Below are positions 60,783-64,000 of a stretch of DNA of 64,000 bases, one piece after another (the stretch's first letter is position 1; every line of letters starts with the position of its first letter). The notes under the pieces are model-generated. The model saw only the letters and a program-made list of their open reading frames with translations. It was not told the origin of the DNA and did no database searches. The position numbers were made by a program, and so were the translations under genes. The stretch comes from REEB76 sp049698775 (GTDB lineage Bacteria > Pseudomonadota > Gammaproteobacteria > Natronospirales > REEB76). The stretch covers positions 1 to 64,000 of the forward strand of contig JBAVYM010000019.1 of assembly GCA_049698775.1 (NCBI GenBank), given 5' to 3'.

Positions 60783-61559
60783 ATGCGATACCCCTCTATC
60801 CACTTGTATTCCCTGGTATTTCCCCTTCGGATGTGGGCGGCCTTCGTGCTGTTTGGCTTGCCCGCCACGCTGTGTGTCATCGCCTTGCCCGGGCGAAAAC
60901 GCCGCCGACAGGTGGCCCGGCGGGCGGGCCGGATCCTGTTCGGTTTGGCCGGAATCCCCTTGCGAGTCATGGGCTTGGAGCATCTGCCTGTTGCCTCCTG
61001 TTTCCTGGCCTCCAACCACGCCACCTATATGGACGGTCCCCTGCTCACGGCGGCCCTGCCACCGCGGTTCGGATTCGTCATAAAACGCGAAGCCATGAAA
61101 ACCCCGCTGGTGGGCTGGCTGCTGGTCCGCTTGGGGTCGGAATTCGTCGAGCGCTTTGACACCAAAACCGCCCTCGGCGACGCCACCCGTCTGATCCAGT
61201 TGGCGCGCGATGGCGTATCTCTGGGTGTGTTTCCGGAAGGCACCTTCCGGCGCGAGCCGGGGCTGCGCTCGTTTCATCTCGGTGCGTTTCTGGCGGCCAC
61301 CCGCGCCGGCATCCCGGTGGTGCCGGTGGTGATCCGCGGCGCGCGCGACATCCTGCCCGGCGAAACCCTGTGGCCGCGCCCCGGCCGGGTGGAAGTGGAA
61401 TTGCTCGCGCCAATCGTGCCCAATGGCAAACGCGGTGACGACGCCCGCGCGCTGCGCGATGCGGTACGCATGAGCATCCTGGCGCATTGCAGCGAAGCAG
61501 AACGCGTATACGCGCAACCACAACATGCGGCCGCGACCAATGCTGCAGGCGGCGAATAG
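60783..61559 (+). CDS. 1-acylglycerol-3-phosphate O-acyltransferase (PlsC-like)
   Basis: 258 residues from ATG 60783. The first membrane segment (AAFVLFGLPATLCVIAL) precedes the acyltransferase NHATYMD (H-x4-D) and FPEGTFRREPGL motifs. It should make phosphatidic acid. A TTG at 60744 could extend it; the GGGAGGG near 60750 does not fit any standard codon at normal spacing. No gene is visible in the 60610-60743 gap with xerD. Confidence 0.9.
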   Translation: MRYPSIHLYSLVFPLRMWAAFVLFGLPATLCVIALPGRKRRRQVARRAGRILFGLAGIPLRVMGLEHLPVASCFLASNHATYMDGPLLTAALPPRFGFVIKREAMKTPLVGWLLVRLGSEFVERFDTKTALGDATRLIQLARDGVSLGVFPEGTFRREPGLRSFHLGAFLAATRAGIPVVPVVIRGARDILPGETLWPRPGRVEVELLAPIVPNGKRGDDARALRDAVRMSILAHCSEAERVYAQPQHAAATNAAGGE

Positions 61560-61616
61560 ATTACTGTTGTCTGGCGGAAAACTTTGCCATGCCAGCAGAT
61601 TACCGGAGTACTTTGT

Positions 61617-62399
61617 GTGCATAAACACCACGCTGTTTCCTTCGGATGCGTTGCCGCCGTGACTTTGCTTAATTTCCTGCTGACCGGTTGTTACCTGCAC
61701 CAGCCCACCGGGCCCATGCCGGTAAAGAATATTTTGGCGCCGCGAGCAATTGCCCATCCGCCGTTGGTCATCGTGTTGCCGGGGCGCGGCGATGATCTCA
61801 AGGCCTTGCAATCCAAGGGCATCGCGGAGGCGATCCAGGATGGCTGGCCGCAAGCTGATGTGTTGCTGGCCGGCGCAACCATCGGTTATTACACGCGGGG
61901 TGAGATGGTGCGGCGCTTACACGACGAAATCATCGTTCCGGCACGCGCGCAGGGATACCACGATATCTGGTTGGCGGGCGCCTCCATGGGCGGTATGGGC
62001 GCGTTGCTTTATGAGCTGAAATATCCTCACGACGTCCGCGGTCTGGTGCTGTTTGCGCCCTATATGGGCGACAACCATCTGGTGGAACAGATCGCGGCAC
62101 AAGGCGGACTCCGGCACTGGAATCCCGGACCGGTACCGGCTGCGGTCAATGCCGACAACTATCAGTTGGAAATCTGGCGGGTTGCAAAGGACTGGAGCAT
62201 GCATCCAAATACGGCGCGCAATGTATGGCTGGCAGCCGGGAACAGAGATCGCCTGCTGCCCGCTGCAAAACTAATTGCGCCGGCATTGCCAGCGGATCAT
62301 TTCATTGAACTGCCTGGTGGTCACGCGTGGAAGGTATGGGATCCGGCCGCCAAGCAAATCTTCATGCGTATCGCGGCGCAGCCTCGGAACTCGGATTGA
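61617..62399 (+). CDS. Alpha/beta-hydrolase lipoprotein
   Basis: 260 residues. GTG 61617 has GGAG at nine bases and gives a leader ending in LTGC (Cys 19), so it is likely a lipoprotein. The hydrolase fold includes VIVLPGRGDD, the nucleophile elbow GASMGGMGALL, and a His in the C-terminal GGHAWKVWD. Esterase or lipase-like; substrate unknown. Confidence 0.85.
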   Translation: MHKHHAVSFGCVAAVTLLNFLLTGCYLHQPTGPMPVKNILAPRAIAHPPLVIVLPGRGDDLKALQSKGIAEAIQDGWPQADVLLAGATIGYYTRGEMVRRLHDEIIVPARAQGYHDIWLAGASMGGMGALLYELKYPHDVRGLVLFAPYMGDNHLVEQIAAQGGLRHWNPGPVPAAVNADNYQLEIWRVAKDWSMHPNTARNVWLAAGNRDRLLPAAKLIAPALPADHFIELPGGHAWKVWDPAAKQIFMRIAAQPRNSD

Positions 62400-62503
62400 C
62401 CATCGCAGCCGTATCACACAGGCAAGCGTGAATTTCCGCTTCATGCTGCTACACTGGCGCGCCGCAGATAGGCGACCCGGCGTAAGCCATTTTGTCCGCT
62501 GAC

Positions 62504-63730
62504 ATGAAACCCCTTGACCGCTCGCTGCTGCAGCACCGCGGCTTTCTGTGGTACTGGTGCGCGCGCGTGGCCTCGGTGCTGGCTTACCAGATGCTGGCGG
62601 TGGCGGTGGGCTGGCAGGTGTATGCCCTCACGCAACGCGCCTTCGATCTCGGCATGATCGGCCTGATGCAATTTTTACCCGTGGTGCTGTTTTCGCTGCC
62701 GGCCGGACACTTGGCGGATCGTTATGAGCGCCGCCACCTCATCCTGGTGTGTCAAATCATTGAAGGACTGGCCATGGGGATGCTGGCCACTGGCACCTTC
62801 CTGCACTGGTTCGATTACCGCAGCATCCTCGCCATGGTGTTCCTGATTACCGCCGCGCGCGCGTTTGCTCATCCGACTCTGGTGACGTTGCTGCCCAGCC
62901 TCGTGCCACCGGCGCTGTTGCCGCGTGCGGTAGCGTCGAGTGCCTCTGCGGGACAGTCGGCCATGATCGTGGGACCCGCGATCGGCGGATTCCTCTACGT
63001 CGCCGGTCCGGGTGTGGTGTATGGCGTGTCCGGATTGCTGTGTCTGGTCGCGGCCTTTGCGATGTGGCGGCTTAAAACCGAACAGCCCCCGATGCACCGC
63101 GAGCCAGCCACACTGCGCACGGTGTTTGCTGGCATCACCTTTATCCGCAAGCAGCCGGTGATACTCGGCGCCATCTCCCTCGATCTGTTCGCAGTCCTGC
63201 TGGGCGGTGCGACCACGCTGCTGCCCATTTTTGCGCGTGACATTCTGCACACCGGACCCTGGGGACTCGGACTGCTGCGCGCTGCGCCGGCGGTGGGCGC
63301 CCTGCTCATGTCCGCATGGCTAGCGCATTACCCGCTGACCCGGCGTGTCGGGCAGATCATGTTCGCGGCGGTGGCGGGTTTCGGTGTCGCCACACTGGTG
63401 TTCGCGCTCTCCAATTCGTTTGCGCTCTCGCTCATCGTCCTGGTGGTGCTCGGCGCGTGCGACATGATCAGCGTGGTGGTGCGCATGGCGCTGGTGCAAT
63501 TGACGACGCCGAATGAAATGCTGGGGCGCGTGAACGCCGTGAATACCATCTTTGTCAGCACCTCTAACCAGCTGGGTGGGTTTGAATCCGGCGTGACCGC
63601 GGCCTGGTTCGGCACAGTGCCAGCGGTATTGATCGGCGGCATCGGCACACTCGTAGTCGTGGCGCTGTGGATGTGGTGGTTCCCGGCGCTGCGGCAACGA
63701 CAGCGGCTGGAATCCGAAGTTAATGTCTAA
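62504..63730 (+). CDS. MFS transporter (EntS/DHA3-like)
   Basis: 408 residues, about 11-12 hydrophobic segments. LPAGHLADRYERRHLI is motif A; the pattern of TM1 (FLWYWCARVASVLAYQMLAVAVGWQVY) and the ending fit exporters of the EntS/DHA3 group. ATG 62504 chosen over TTG 62492. It is followed immediately by MITE copy 3. Confidence 0.88.
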   Translation: MKPLDRSLLQHRGFLWYWCARVASVLAYQMLAVAVGWQVYALTQRAFDLGMIGLMQFLPVVLFSLPAGHLADRYERRHLILVCQIIEGLAMGMLATGTFLHWFDYRSILAMVFLITAARAFAHPTLVTLLPSLVPPALLPRAVASSASAGQSAMIVGPAIGGFLYVAGPGVVYGVSGLLCLVAAFAMWRLKTEQPPMHREPATLRTVFAGITFIRKQPVILGAISLDLFAVLLGGATTLLPIFARDILHTGPWGLGLLRAAPAVGALLMSAWLAHYPLTRRVGQIMFAAVAGFGVATLVFALSNSFALSLIVLVVLGACDMISVVVRMALVQLTTPNEMLGRVNAVNTIFVSTSNQLGGFESGVTAAWFGTVPAVLIGGIGTLVVVALWMWWFPALRQRQRLESEVNV

Positions 63731-63840
63731 GGAAGCCCTGATTTATTCCACTTCTGTCATTCCCGCGCAGGCGGGAATCCATCAAAATCAAGAACCTGGA
63801 TACCCGTTTTCACGGGTATGACGGTTAAATCAGGGGTTCC
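63731..63840. mobile_element. MITE-like element, copy 3
   Basis: 110 bp starting right at the stop codon of the MFS gene. Terminal repeats GGAAGCCCTGATTTA (63731-63745) and TAAATCAGGGGTTCC (63826-63840) match at 14 of 15 positions, and the interior is nearly identical to copy 2 at 47702-47811. Confidence 0.8.
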
Positions 63841-63847
63841 CTAAAAG

Positions 63848-63880
63848 AAAAGCCGCGCATCATCGAGACGCGCGGCTTTT
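63848..63880. terminator. Intrinsic terminator
   Basis: AAAAGCCGCGC (63848-63858) pairs with GCGCGGCTTTT (63870-63880), T-rich on both sides. It probably ends a minus-strand gene arriving from the right edge and may also serve the MFS gene. Confidence 0.85.
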
Positions 63881-63925
63881 GCAGCGTTTCCCTGTGCTTG
63901 ATGAACCAGGGTGCGTTCTATGTTG

Positions 63926-64000
63926 TTAACGCGGCGAGCGGTCACCCGTGTGCGACTGCCCGGAATTCCCGGAAGGCGCGCGTGCTGTCGCGCGTGGTGC
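63926..64000 (-). CDS. Probable 3' end of a minus-strand gene, frame uncertain
   Basis: The terminator at 63848-63880 and the lack of plus-strand coding suggest a gene ending here. One frame reads a Ser/Gly/Arg-rich tail (APRATARAPSGNSGQSH...) to TAA at 63926, a second reads TTRDSTRAFREFRAVAHG to TGA at 63942. Neither can be chosen, and no family is recognised. Confidence 0.3.
   Translation of the reverse strand, partial: APRATARAPSGNSGQSHTGDRSPR

Overview
The window looks like a chromosomal segment of a high-GC gammaproteobacterium. Two gene orders point that way: trmJ-(cysteine desulfurases)-iscU-like-iscA-ndk-rlmN-pilW-rodZ-hisS-yfgM-bamB-der, and queA-tgt-yajC-secD-secF, both on the minus strand and both in the order seen in many Gammaproteobacteria; xerD-dsbC agrees. 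Several intergenic repeat types common in this class are also present. I cannot name the genus. All calls come from reading the translations and DNA by eye; no database search was run.

Layout. 1-6154: the first ~2,050 codons of a secreted SpvB/RHS (YD-repeat) giant protein on the minus strand, running off the left edge. 6155-7450: an 8-bp tandem repeat in its 5' region, a divergent type II secretion GspC-like gene and a possible 29-residue membrane peptide. 7454-19699: an efflux block in which an RND pump (transporter, adaptor, outer-membrane channel), a TetR regulator and a TolC-like channel are read leftward, and an EmrA adaptor plus two tandem EmrB paralogues rightward, with a palindromic operator candidate between the two directions. 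19816-27349: accessory genes (HdeD, TRIC channel, DOPA dioxygenase-like, a lipoprotein with three TonB-C-like units, phosphoesterase, GNAT, SlyD, Dps, DUF5996, UBP zinc finger). 27407-35098: a leftward redox/electrophile-stress group (beta-helix protein, NAD(P)-binding oxidoreductase, FMN reductase, DsbA-like protein, peroxiredoxin, DUF2630, OsmC, ester cyclase, isochorismatase-like hydrolase), then a PQQ dehydrogenase with a haem c tail. 35378-47579: the housekeeping and Fe-S cluster. 47940-50722: suhB, a ParE-type toxin-antitoxin pair, a duplicated 3' fragment of suhB and an orphan lipoprotein. 51267-56818: Sec translocon accessory and queuosine genes. 56970-60609: tRNA-Leu(CAA) with a duplicated 3' end, NUDIX hydrolase, 7Fe ferredoxin, an FNR-box-controlled pseudoazurin, DsbC and XerD. 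60783-64000: acyltransferase, lipoprotein hydrolase, MFS transporter, a MITE copy and the end of an unidentified gene.

How the parts fit. The pseudoazurin promoter has an FNR/DNR box at exactly -41.5 from the expected transcription start, so the host probably makes this electron carrier when oxygen or nitrogen oxides call for it (denitrification is the usual setting). The Fe-S operon is odd: two cysteine desulfurases, an IscS without its usual C-terminal tail, and an IscU relative lacking two of three cluster cysteines, with no hscBA or fdx following. A MITE-like element with ~15-bp terminal inverted repeats occurs three times at gene ends. No CRISPR array, prophage or complete insertion sequence is visible. 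The observations most worth following are the altered Fe-S scaffold, the FNR promoter, the tRNA-Leu 3'-end duplication, the MITE family, and the toxin-antitoxin pair sandwiched by suhB sequence.
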